Notes under the pieces: model-generated
What the model saw: only the letters and a program-made list of their open reading frames with translations
Told to the model about the DNA's origin: nothing
Database searches by the model: none
Shown here: piece after piece, positions 1 to 5,976 of the stretch
Numbering within the stretch: the stretch's first letter is position 1
Layout: each line of letters begins with the position of its first letter
NCBI GenBank assembly: GCA_002792395.1
Contig: PFOG01000133.1
Coordinates: forward strand, 1-13,826
DNA length: 13,826 nt
Source of the DNA: Candidatus Portnoybacteria bacterium CG_4_10_14_0_2_um_filter_44_20
GTDB lineage: Bacteria; Patescibacteriota; Minisyncoccia; Portnoybacterales; GCA-002795985
Reading direction: 5' to 3'
Translations under genes and position numbers: made by a program

Positions 1-127
1 TCAAAAACCTTATGAGGTATTTAATCAACTAATTAACCAACGCTGTTGCGTTAAAAGTTAGAATCCAATTATTCTTTAATATAACTTTTGCTAGCTAACT
101 AGCACTTGTTTTAGTTTTGACATTTTT
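1..127 (+). promoter_or_regulatory. AT-rich upstream region of rpsL
   Basis: No coding frame was supported in this AT-rich leader. A possible -10 (TATAAC, 80-85) has only a poor -35 around 57-63. A short inverted repeat, GCTAG-CTAA-CTAGC (90-103), lies just downstream, followed by T-rich sequence. No Shine-Dalgarno site precedes the rpsL ATG at 128. The promoter assignment is weak. Confidence 0.25.
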
Positions 128-523
128 ATGCCAACGATCAACCAACTCAAAAAACGGCCGCGCAAGATCCAGAAGGCTAAAACCAAATCGCCGGCAATAA
201 CGAGGGTTTTTAACACGCTCAAAAATCGCCCGATCAGCACCAATAGCCCGTTTAAGCGGGGAGTTTGCGTGAAAGTTTCGACAACCACTCCCAAAAAACC
301 AAATTCGGCGTTGAGGAAAATTGCCAGCGTGCGCCTCACCAACGGAATGGAAGTGACGGCTTATATTCCGGGAATCGGCCATAACCTGCAGGAACACTCA
401 ATCGTCGTGATCCGCGGCAGACGGGTGCCGGATCTAGCGGGGATGCGCTATCATGTTGTCCGGGGCGCGCTGGACGCGGCGGGAGAAGTAAACCCTCGGT
501 GGATTTTAAAACCAAAGGAATAA
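128..523 (+). CDS. rpsL: 30S ribosomal protein S12, C-terminus replaced
   Basis: S12 sits at the decoding centre of the 30S subunit and controls translational accuracy. The start reads MPTINQL, and the hallmark [13 protein letters not shown] (residues 52-64) and the [14 protein letters not shown] stretch (78-91) are intact. Between SPA and KRGVC there are about 13 more residues than in E. coli S12, an insertion I believe is common in Patescibacteria. The usual R-G-G-R-V-K-D-L-P-G loop reads [10 protein letters not shown] (96-105): the aspartate that is methylthiolated in E. coli (here D102) is kept, but the neighbouring K87 and P90 equivalents are P101 and A104. After LDAAG (115-119) the conserved tail (roughly KDRKQGRSKYG-KRPK) is missing and replaced by 12 unrelated residues that run into the neighbouring gene's antisense. 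The gene is therefore 3'-truncated in this sequence. No rpsG or fusA follows, unlike the usual str operon. Confidence 0.93.
   Translation: MPTINQLKKRPRKIQKAKTKSPAITRVFNTLKNRPISTNSPFKRGVCVKVSTTTPKKPNSALRKIASVRLTNGMEVTAYIPGIGHNLQEHSIVVIRGRRVPDLAGMRYHVVRGALDAAGEVNPRWILKPKE
476..492. other. Tail-to-tail junction between rpsL and arsG
   Basis: Recognisable S12 coding ends at about 484 on the plus strand. Recognisable ArsG-family coding (the G-L-L-L-P stretch) ends at about 480 on the minus strand. The two similarities overlap by only a few bases, so both genes lose their 3' ends at one point. This is a breakpoint with at most short microhomology. It may be a genuine recombination or deletion, or a chimeric contig join. 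Confidence 0.75.
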
Positions 524-998
524 GCACGCCGAAAAACAAAACTCCGCTGTAAGGACAAAATGCCAAAGCGAAAAGCGTCCCCAAAAGGAAAGAGCCAGTA
601 AATCCTTTTTGCGACAGCCAGATTTTTATTTTTTCAATTTTTTCTCCGCCTTTGCTAAAATTGATCTTGATTACGCCAAACATTAGCAAACCGGTGATAA
701 TCAAAACCGGACCCAAAATTTTATCGCCCCAGCCCTGAAAAATGCTTGAAACTTGAAAAGAGGATAAGCCGAAATAAATCAAAGTGGCTAAAATGGTATA
801 GCTTGCTCCCCGGCCAAGCGTGTAAAAAATTCCGCTGAGCAAAGTATGCTTAGCGGTTTTGATTTCTTTAGAAATGTAAGCAATGGCGGTAATGTTAGTG
901 GCAAGAGGGCAAGGGCTAATTGAAGTAAGCACGCCCAAAAGAAAGGCGATTAAAATGGGAATATTGTAATTGTCGATTAAAAAATTTATAAAATCCAT
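480..998 (-). pseudogene. arsG: ArsG-like (CcdA/DsbD-fold) efflux permease, 3'-truncated
   Basis: This is a polytopic membrane protein of the cytochrome-c-biogenesis (CcdA/DsbD) superfamily, in the branch NCBI names aromatic aminobenzylarsenical efflux permease (ArsG family). I recognise it from the SPCPLATNITAIAY-S stretch (residues 28-43), the Y-T-L-G-R motif (59-63) and FALAFCPYSGVLFFG (143-157). C30 and C148 are the paired intramembrane cysteines. At least four to five membrane segments remain. I chose the ATG at 998 because family members begin with a short M-[DE]-F-type helix; an in-frame TTG at 1025 is less likely. About 173 residues are preserved against roughly 225-240 usual. The reading frame continues to 336, but residues past about 173 are antisense of rpsL and have no membrane-protein character. 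The operon's last permease therefore lacks its final one or two helices here. Confidence 0.8.
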
Positions 999-1032
999 AA
1001 TTCTTTTAAGTAAAGCGAAAAACAAGCTCTGC

Positions 1033-1499
1033 TTATTTTCCTAAAAGGTTGTCAATTTTATCTTTTAGGTAGCTTTTAAATTGGGCTTCGCTGGAGATTA
1101 ACCGCCAAACCCTAGTGTCTTCTGCGATGTTGTCCTCGCCATTATAAATAGCGATGAACCACTGGCTTGAAATTTGTATGCCAATTCCTTATTTTCCGGC
1201 AGATCAACATTGATTTCTCGAAATTCTATTTTTCCGTCTCGCAATTCCGGTTGAAAATATTCATTGACTGTTTCTCCGGCTAATTTGCCGATAGCAATAC
1301 AGGAATAACAACGCTGGGTAGCATGAAAAACAAATACTTGAATTTTTTCCGCTGATTGTTTTTCTTCTTTGCTTTGATTTTCTGCGATTTGATTATTTTG
1401 GCTTTGCGCTTCGGTTGATTTGTTGCCATTCTTTAAAATCAAAAATACTGTTCCGATAACGGCAATTGCGATAATAAGAATGATGGTTTTCTTTTGCAT
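1033..1499 (-). pseudogene. arsF: ArsF-like CxxC protein, frameshifted
   Basis: This is a membrane-anchored thioredoxin-like protein resembling the family NCBI calls nitrophenyl compound nitroreductase subunit ArsF. An N-terminal membrane anchor (residues 5-22) is followed by a polar linker rich in Q, E and K, then HATQRCYSC with a CxxC pair (C64, C67). After that come EFREINVDLPENKELA and QASGSSLFI. The original frame then ends after 14 unrelated residues at 1098. A second frame carries the expected continuation (AIYNGEDNIAEDTRVWRL, then AQFKSYLKDKIDNLLGK) to a stop at 1033-1035. The shift lies at about 1141-1152. The intact product would be about 155-160 residues. The start is seven bases after the upstream permease stop, and the frame-corrected stop is 35 bases before arsG. 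It is either a decaying gene or a local sequence error. Confidence 0.8.
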
Positions 1500-1505
1500 A
1501 TTTTT

Positions 1506-2480
1506 TTATTTTACAAAGGCATTAAATAAATACCCGATTATAATTATATTTATAGTAGTTATGCCAAAAAAATAAATAAGAAGCTTCATTTTCATCACCC
1601 TTTTTAAGATTAAGGCTTCCGGCAGTGAAAGACCAACTACTGCCATCATAAAAGCTAGTGCTGTGCCAAGGGGAATGCCTTTTTCAACCAGCGATTGCAT
1701 AATCGGGATAACACCCACAGCGTTGGCATACATTGGAACAGCTACAATCGCGGCAATTGGCACGGCAAAAAGATTATCGGCTTTAATGTAATTTTCGAAA
1801 AAACCAGCCGGAACATAGCCATGTATTACCGCTCCAACAGCAATGCCCAAAAGTACATAGGGCGTTATTTTTTTTGTTAGATCGAAACCTTCATGCCAAA
1901 ATTTCTTGATCAACGCGCTAAATTTTTCTTTATTGTTTTTAGTTTCTAACTTTTGGCTTTTTATATTCCAAACATAATCGGCGACATATTTTTCAAGTTT
2001 TAATTTTCCCAAAACAAAACCGCCAAAAATTCCCAAAAGCATTGCTGATATCACATAAAGAATCGTGATTTTCCAACCAAATAATCCGGCAAAAAGAACA
2101 ACTGCTACTTGATTCACCAATGGCGAAGTAATTAAAAATGACAAGGTCACGCCAAGCGGAATACCGGCCTCAATGAATCCAATAAACAAAGGAATGGAAG
2201 AACAAGAACAAAAAGGCGTAATTGTGCCAAAAACTGAAGCAAAAAAGTAATCCAATCCGTACCATTTTCTGGAAGCCAAAAAGTCTCGAAGTTTTTCTAC
2301 CGGCAAATAATGCCGGACAATTGCCATAAAATAATTTATGATCAAAAGCAAAATTATAATTTTTAGCGAATCGTAAATAAAAAAATTAATTGAATCGCCT
2401 AAATGTGTAGTTTGCTCAATGCCAAAAACATCAAAAGCTATCCAATCGGCAAAAATTTTAATGGGGTAAAAAATATCCAT
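1506..2480 (-). CDS. arsP: ArsP/DUF318-type permease
   Basis: This is an integral-membrane efflux permease of the ArsP/DUF318 family (PF03773), members of which export trivalent organoarsenicals or metals. The key signature is TPFCSCSSIPLFIG (residues 88-101), with C91 and C93 in a membrane helix. It is followed by G-I-P-L-G and the T-S-P-L-V-N segment (118-123). A second-half pseudo-repeat carries P-M-Y-A-N-A-V-G and another G-I-P-L-G-T-A-L-A-F. I see about eight hydrophobic segments and a lysine-rich cytoplasmic loop (around residues 172-195). At 324 residues it is normal for the family. It starts at ATG 2480, seven bases after the thioredoxin-fold gene, in an arsR-led operon. Arsenic or antimony is the likely substrate given arsF and arsG next door, but Cu/Zn exporters of the same fold exist, so the substrate is inferred. 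Confidence 0.88.
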   Translation of the reverse strand: MDIFYPIKIFADWIAFDVFGIEQTTHLGDSINFFIYDSLKIIILLLIINYFMAIVRHYLPVEKLRDFLASRKWYGLDYFFASVFGTITPFCSCSSIPLFIGFIEAGIPLGVTLSFLITSPLVNQVAVVLFAGLFGWKITILYVISAMLLGIFGGFVLGKLKLEKYVADYVWNIKSQKLETKNNKEKFSALIKKFWHEGFDLTKKITPYVLLGIAVGAVIHGYVPAGFFENYIKADNLFAVPIAAIVAVPMYANAVGVIPIMQSLVEKGIPLGTALAFMMAVVGLSLPEALILKRVMKMKLLIYFFGITTINIIIIGYLFNAFVK

Positions 2481-2487
2481 AGTAAAA

Positions 2488-2742
2488 TTAAATAAATTTT
2501 TTAATTGTTTCTTTTATTTTTTCTACATCGGGTAAAAATCCGGTTATGACCGGTTTTCCGTCAATTGCTAAAACGGGGCTGGACATTACGCCCATTTCAA
2601 CAATTTTTTGAATATCGGTGATATATTCCACCTCTGTTTTCAAATCCAGCTCCTCAACTGCTTGTTTTGTCAGCTCAAATAATTTTTTGCAGGTCGGGCA
2701 ACCCGATCCTAAAACTTGAATTTTCATAGTTTTATTTTCCAT
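2488..2742 (-). CDS. Small CxxC thioredoxin-fold protein
   Basis: This 84-residue thioredoxin-fold protein is of the redox-active disulfide protein 2 type. The beta-alpha start is KIQVLGSGCPTCKK (active-site C15 and C18, CPTC), with a conserved cis-proline region MSSPVLAIDG (53-62) and the final helix V-E-K-I-K-E-T-I-K-K-F. Such proteins are common beside ArsP/DUF318 permeases and probably hand electrons or metalloid-thiol intermediates to them. It may fill the role called ArsE in arsEFG clusters, but I am not certain of that correspondence. The first ATG (2742) overlaps arsR by 11 bases. A second ATG at 2727 (MKIQ) matches the usual family start and has GGAAAA upstream, so either could be used. 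The overlap implies translational coupling to arsR. Confidence 0.88.
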   Translation of the reverse strand: MENKTMKIQVLGSGCPTCKKLFELTKQAVEELDLKTEVEYITDIQKIVEMGVMSSPVLAIDGKPVITGFLPDVEKIKETIKKFI

Positions 2743-3049
2743 AAGAATTTAAAAATTTATTTAATAATTTTGAATACTTTTTTACGGCTTTTTTATTGAT
2801 TGAATAAATGACTTTTAGCCCCTCTTGCTTTGATGAAACCAGCCCAAAATCTTTCAGCACTTTTAGATGATGAGAGGTGAGATTTTGGGCTAAATCAAGA
2901 TACTGCCAAATATCGCAAACACACATTTCGTTTTTTTTAAGCAGGCAAAGTATTTTTAAGCGATTTTCTTCGCTTATTACTTTTAGAAATTCGGCTACTT
3001 GCGATATTTCGGCAATTGACTTCTTATTTTTGCAACATTTTGGCTTCAT
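2732..3049 (-). CDS. arsR: ArsR/SmtB-family metalloid-sensing repressor
   Basis: This 105-residue winged-helix repressor binds the operon promoter and is released by metalloid binding. The core reads F-L-K-V-I-S-E-E-N-R-L-K-I-L (22-35). The C-V-C-D metalloid motif follows (C43 and C45, the alpha-3 site of ArsR), then the recognition helix L-T-S-H-H-L-K-V-L-K-D-F-G-L (57-70) and the beta wing (72-83). A vicinal pair C5-C6 near the N-terminus could supply a third thiol. It heads the five-gene ars operon. Its promoter and palindromic operator lie 13-59 bases upstream of the ATG. No clear Shine-Dalgarno site is visible. The metal is inferred: the C-V-C motif and neighbours favour As(III) or Sb(III) over Zn or Cd. 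Confidence 0.93.
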   Translation of the reverse strand: MKPKCCKNKKSIAEISQVAEFLKVISEENRLKILCLLKKNEMCVCDIWQYLDLAQNLTSHHLKVLKDFGLVSSKQEGLKVIYSINKKAVKKYSKLLNKFLNSYGK

Positions 3050-3061
3050 AATTTTGGGATT

Positions 3062-3081
3062 ATATCAATCATTATTGATAT
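3062..3081. promoter_or_regulatory. Perfect palindromic ArsR operator
   Basis: ATATCAAT-CATT-ATTGATAT is an inverted repeat with perfect 8-base arms and a 4-base centre. It covers the predicted transcription start of the ars operon and overlaps the -10 by two bases. Position and symmetry fit an ArsR/SmtB operator that blocks the promoter when the repressor is metal-free. Confidence 0.75.
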
Positions 3082-3108
3082 TGTATAAAATCTAATTTTG
3101 ATTGTCAA
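3080..3108 (-). promoter_or_regulatory. ars operon promoter
   Basis: Read on the minus strand: TTGACA (3103-3108), a 17-base spacer, TACAAT (3080-3085). This is a near-consensus sigma-70-type promoter. The predicted start near 3073 lies inside the palindrome at 3062-3081 and gives a leader of about 24 bases before the arsR ATG. Confidence 0.78.
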
Positions 3109-3130
3109 ATTTAAATTTTTTGGGTATGCT
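3102..3130 (+). promoter_or_regulatory. Possible divergent promoter for the 3420-8089 operon
   Basis: Plus strand: TTGTCA (3102-3107), a 17-base spacer, TATGCT (3125-3130, four of six consensus bases). Its -35 overlaps the -35 of the ars promoter on the other strand. If used, it would give a leader of almost 290 bases containing the hairpins at 3152-3371. The -10 is mediocre. Confidence 0.3.
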
Positions 3131-3149
3131 TAATTTATATTTAGGCGGC

Positions 3150-3419
3150 GTGCCCCGCAGCATTGCGGGGCGCGACCTCCAATTCCGCCAAAAAAAGGGC
3201 GGTTCCCGCCTTCGCCGGTCGGCTATAGGCGAGCAAGCGTTAAAAAATTGAAAGAAAATTGTTTCGCGGTGCCTGTCCCGCATTCATTGCGGGACTCACC
3301 GAAGTTCGGTGGGCGGAAACGCAAAACGGGTCAGTTCCGTTCTCCGCCAGAGGCTGATCGCCTTTGGCGGAAAAGCGGGTTCGAGCCTTATTCAGCAATT
3401 GCGACCAAAAACAATAAAG
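3150..3419. repeat. GC-rich intergenic region with a series of hairpins
   Basis: No credible gene was found here. The stretch is much richer in GC than its flanks and contains several inverted repeats: GCCCCGCA/TGCGGGGC (3152-3171), CCGCC/GGCGG (3185-3202), TCGCC/GGCGA (3212-3232), GTCCCGCA/TGCGGGAC (3275-3295), CACCG/CGGTG (3297-3311), AACGG/CCGTT (3325-3341), and a 12-bp stem with one G.T pair (3343-3354 with 3360-3371). None has a clean U-tract. It may be a nest of dispersed palindromic repeats, a structured leader RNA for the downstream operon, or both. Confidence 0.6.
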
Positions 3420-4154
3420 ATGGCAAAAACAAATTTCAAAAGACAAAAAGGCGGCAAAGATGGATGGGGAGTTGGCCTCGATTATTTGTTTAAAAAATAT
3501 TGGGATAAAATAGATGACTTGGTGAGAGATAATTATTTTGGTAGACATAATCCAAAATTAATAAATCCCCTGTTTTCGAAGATTTCCGCCGCGTTAGATG
3601 AGTCGATTGCGGAAATGAAAACGCGTTGCGGCAAAAACGGTCCCGGATTGAAAGAGTGGGTTGGCAAAGCCAAAAAAATTCGGGAGCTCGCGGCTTCTTC
3701 CGTATTATTGAGTGAAAAAGTCATATTCATTGATGCTACTGTTCAGTTTTTAAGAGCGACTTCGTGGAGAGATAAAAAGAAAACAGTGGAGAAAAAGTTT
3801 ACAATACAAAACGGGGTCAATCAGCTTAAGGGCTTAGTCGTCAGTTGCGCCGAAAAAAGAATAAAGGGTGTGGCAAAGATTGTATTAAATAAAAAAGATT
3901 TTTTAAAGATTAAAAGGGGAGATATCTTGATTACCAAAGAAACAAACCCCGATTTTCTGCCCGCAATAAAAAAGGCGGCTGCGTTTGTCGCCGATTTGGG
4001 CGGCCTTTTATGCCACATGGCCATTGTAGCGCGCGAATTAAAAAAACCTTGCATTGTTGACACCAAAATCGCCACCAGCGTTTTAAAAGATGGGGACTTA
4101 ATAGAGATGAACACGGAACAAGGAACGGTAAAATTAATCAGAAAAGTAAAATGA
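3420..4154 (+). CDS. Phosphohistidine swivelling-domain protein (split PEP-synthase-like)
   Basis: The C-terminal third is the PEP-utilising-enzyme mobile domain (PF00391), as in PEP synthase, PPDK and rifampicin phosphotransferase. It carries GDILITKETNPDF, then GGLLCHMAIVAREL-K-P-C-I-V with the phospho-accepting histidine, and finally DGDLIEMNTEQGTVKLI. The first 150 or so residues are mostly helical and resemble only loosely the linker that precedes this domain in PEP-synthase-like proteins. They may form an acceptor-binding part. I chose ATG 3420 (MAKTNFKRQ, 244 residues); a longer frame to 3309 runs into the palindrome region and adds no recognisable sequence. The stop overlaps the next start (ATGA), so the two are translationally coupled. 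There is no PEP/pyruvate TIM-barrel domain in either gene. The phosphate acceptor is unknown. Confidence 0.85.
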   Translation: MAKTNFKRQKGGKDGWGVGLDYLFKKYWDKIDDLVRDNYFGRHNPKLINPLFSKISAALDESIAEMKTRCGKNGPGLKEWVGKAKKIRELAASSVLLSEKVIFIDATVQFLRATSWRDKKKTVEKKFTIQNGVNQLKGLVVSCAEKRIKGVAKIVLNKKDFLKIKRGDILITKETNPDFLPAIKKAAAFVADLGGLLCHMAIVARELKKPCIVDTKIATSVLKDGDLIEMNTEQGTVKLIRKVK

Positions 4155-5089
4155 CGTTTATTAAAGAGCTGAAGCGTATATCAAGAAGAGATATTGCCAT
4201 GGCTGGCGGCAAAGGCGCCTCCCTTGGCGAACTGACACGGGTAGGCATGCCGGTTCCGTCGGGTTTTGTCATCCTTTCGACCGCTTTTGAAAAATTTTTG
4301 GAAGAAACTGATTTGAATGTTGAGATAAACACGGCTTTAGATTCCGTAAACCGCAAAGAAATTCATACCGCCGAAGACGCTTCCGAAAAAATACAGGCAC
4401 TGATACTAAATTCAGAAATTCCCAGAGACATCTCCGGTGAAATAAAAAAATCCTTTAAAAAACTTGGCGCAGAATACGTAGCGGTTCGGTCAAGCGCGAC
4501 CGCCGAAGATAGCTCCATGGCAGCGTGGGCCGGACAGCTGGAAAGCTATCTCAACACTACAGAAAAAAATTTGCTTGAAAACGTAAAGAAATGCTGGGCC
4601 TCCCTTTTTACTCCCATGGCGATTTTTTATCGTTTTGAAAACAATTTACGAAACATGAATATTTCTGTGGCTGTCGTGGTTCAAAAGATGATCCAATCAG
4701 AAATTTCCGGCGTTTGCTTTACGGCGCATCCCGTCACCAAAAGCCGCGACCGAATGGTGATCGAGGCCGGATATGGTTTGGGCGAAGCAATTGTTGGTGG
4801 AATTATCACCCCCGACACCTACATTATTCGCAAAAAAGACAGGGCAATCTTAGACAAAAACATCAGCCGGCAGGAAAAGATGATCATTAAGGGCAATAAT
4901 GGCAGTAACGAGAAACAAGTCTTAAAATCAAAGCAAGAAAAACAAAAATTACCCGACACTAAAATATTAAAACTGGCTGAAATTTGCAAAAAGATTGAAA
5001 ATTATTATAAATCGCCGCAAGATATAGAATGGGCATTTAAGAATGACAATTTTTATATTATTCAATCGCGGCCGATAACCACATTGTAA
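4151..5089 (+). CDS. PEP-synthase/PPDK N-terminal ATP-grasp domain protein
   Basis: This stand-alone ATP-binding domain of the pyruvate-phosphate dikinase family (PF01326) would phosphorylate the swivelling histidine of the partner encoded just upstream, using ATP. Visible landmarks are GGKGASLGEL (residues 19-28), VGMPVPSGFV (31-40), AVRSSATAEDSS (112-123), AGQLESYLN (127-135), VVVQKMI, SGVCFTAHPVT, EAGYGLGEAIVGG with P-D-T-Y, and the closing DIEWAF with IIQSRPITTL. The essential lysine, arginine and glutamate positions all look present. The protein stops where full-length enzymes continue into the swivelling domain. At 312 residues it is a complete domain rather than a truncation. The domain order (swivel gene first, ATP-grasp second) reverses that of the fused enzymes. 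The 4-base overlap implies a complex. Confidence 0.9.
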   Translation: MTFIKELKRISRRDIAMAGGKGASLGELTRVGMPVPSGFVILSTAFEKFLEETDLNVEINTALDSVNRKEIHTAEDASEKIQALILNSEIPRDISGEIKKSFKKLGAEYVAVRSSATAEDSSMAAWAGQLESYLNTTEKNLLENVKKCWASLFTPMAIFYRFENNLRNMNISVAVVVQKMIQSEISGVCFTAHPVTKSRDRMVIEAGYGLGEAIVGGIITPDTYIIRKKDRAILDKNISRQEKMIIKGNNGSNEKQVLKSKQEKQKLPDTKILKLAEICKKIENYYKSPQDIEWAFKNDNFYIIQSRPITTL

Positions 5090-5118
5090 GTTTTAAAGCG
5101 ATAACCGATGGAAAAAAT

Positions 5119-5667
5119 ATGATAATAAGCTCTACGTCTTTTTTAATAATTCTTTGTGCCCTGCTTTTTGGCATAACCATGAAAATCGCCGATTTGCTTA
5201 ACGAGCACGGCTTAAAGTGGTTTCGTGGAAGCGCGATTATTTTCGGGTTATTATGGGGTATTTTTGGCGCCCTGTTGGTTTTGAGCGACAATGCGATTGC
5301 CAATATCGTGCTCGCCATGAATTTGGCTTTTATTATCAGAGGTAGGTTGGACTATCTCAATCATCAAGCCGCCGCCTCCGCCATAGTAATAACTTTCTTA
5401 TTCGGCGCGACTTTTAATCCCCTTCTATTTCTTGCGTTTTACACCATCTTCTTGATTTTCGGCTCGCTGCGGGATTATATTGGCGATAAACTAAAAGTAA
5501 AGACGGGGGTATTAGCCATTTACGATCAAATAATGTGGTATTATCCGATACCCACCCTGATTTACTGCCTTCTCTGCGGAAACTGGATTATTTTTGGGGC
5601 ATTTTTAACCTTTACGGTCGGCTACGACACAACCAAATTTATTTATAAAAAGAAGGGATACTATTAA
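5119..5667 (+). CDS. Unrecognised polytopic membrane protein
   Basis: This 182-residue protein belongs to no family I recognise. Hydrophobic segments lie at about residues 3-22, 38-56, 60-74, 85-117 (probably two helices) and 141-170, so five to six membrane helices. Polar residues cluster in short loops: I-A-D-L-L-N-E-H-G (23-31), R-G-R-L-D-Y-L-N-H (73-81) and G-S-L-R-D-Y-I-G-D-K (113-122). These charged, repeated Asp/Asn/His loops suggest an enzyme or lipid-binding protein rather than a simple anchor, but this is speculation. The start has GGAAAAAAT just upstream. It lies 29 bases after the ATP-grasp gene and one base before the cupin gene, so it is very likely part of the same operon and could be the membrane-side partner or acceptor-processing step of the phosphotransfer pair. 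Confidence 0.75.
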   Translation: MIISSTSFLIILCALLFGITMKIADLLNEHGLKWFRGSAIIFGLLWGIFGALLVLSDNAIANIVLAMNLAFIIRGRLDYLNHQAAASAIVITFLFGATFNPLLFLAFYTIFLIFGSLRDYIGDKLKVKTGVLAIYDQIMWYYPIPTLIYCLLCGNWIIFGAFLTFTVGYDTTKFIYKKKGYY

Positions 5668-5668
5668 T

Positions 5669-5932
5669 ATGAACATCGAGGTCAGAAAACCAACCGAAGA
5701 AGAAATAAAAGAAGCCGAGTCCTGGCCAACATGGAGTAAAGAAATCTCGAAATTCGACTGGCAATATGATGAGAAAGAAACCTGCTATATTCTCGGGGGC
5801 GCGGCAACTGTCACCGACGAAGATGGCCAAAGCGTCAGTTTTTCCGCCGGCGACTGGGTAGTTTTTCCAAAAGGACTTAAATGCGTCTGGAAAATTGACA
5901 AACCGATCTCCAAGAAGTATAAATCGAAGTAA
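5669..5932 (+). CDS. Small cupin-domain protein (Cupin_3/DUF861-like)
   Basis: This 87-residue single cupin barrel is of the COG3450 type. The characteristic order is a short N-terminal strand with W-P-T-W-S-K-E, then the E-T-C-Y-I-L-G-G-A-A-T-V-T core (residues 37-49), D-G-Q-S-V-S-F-S-A-G-D-W-V-V-F-P-K-G (52-69), and the strand C-V-W-K-I-D-K-P-I-S-K-K-Y (72-84). Only a few classical metal-ligand positions (E37, and no clear His cluster) are present, so it may bind a ligand rather than act as a metalloenzyme. The start is supported by AGAAGGGA 10-17 bases upstream. It is spaced by one base from the membrane-protein gene, pointing to coupled expression. The ligand cannot be told from sequence. 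Confidence 0.85.
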   Translation: MNIEVRKPTEEEIKEAESWPTWSKEISKFDWQYDEKETCYILGGAATVTDEDGQSVSFSAGDWVVFPKGLKCVWKIDKPISKKYKSK

Positions 5933-5961
5933 TTAAGCGAAACAATATGGAACCAAGACAA

Positions 5962-5967
5962 AAGGAG
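5962..5967 (+). promoter_or_regulatory. Ribosome binding site deciding the HD-gene start
   Basis: AAGGAG is followed by nine bases and ATG at 5977. It is one of very few strong Shine-Dalgarno matches in this window and favours the internal ATG over the one at 5947, which has no such site. Confidence 0.6.
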
Positions 5968-5976
5968 TCAGCTCCG

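Noticed and set aside
336..479. C-terminal continuation of the ArsG-like frame
   Set aside because: The translation is antisense of rpsL, proline- and arginine-rich, with no membrane helix character.
3321..3415. tRNA-like 3' end: GGTTCGA followed by a GCGACCA end
   Set aside because: A five-base match between CGCAA and TTGCG exists, but no T-stem, D-arm or anticodon stem pairs properly. The region is better explained by hairpins.
3309..3419. Upstream extension of the swivelling-domain protein
   Set aside because: The added 37 residues are translated from palindromic DNA, match no part of the family and lie before the natural ATG at 3420.
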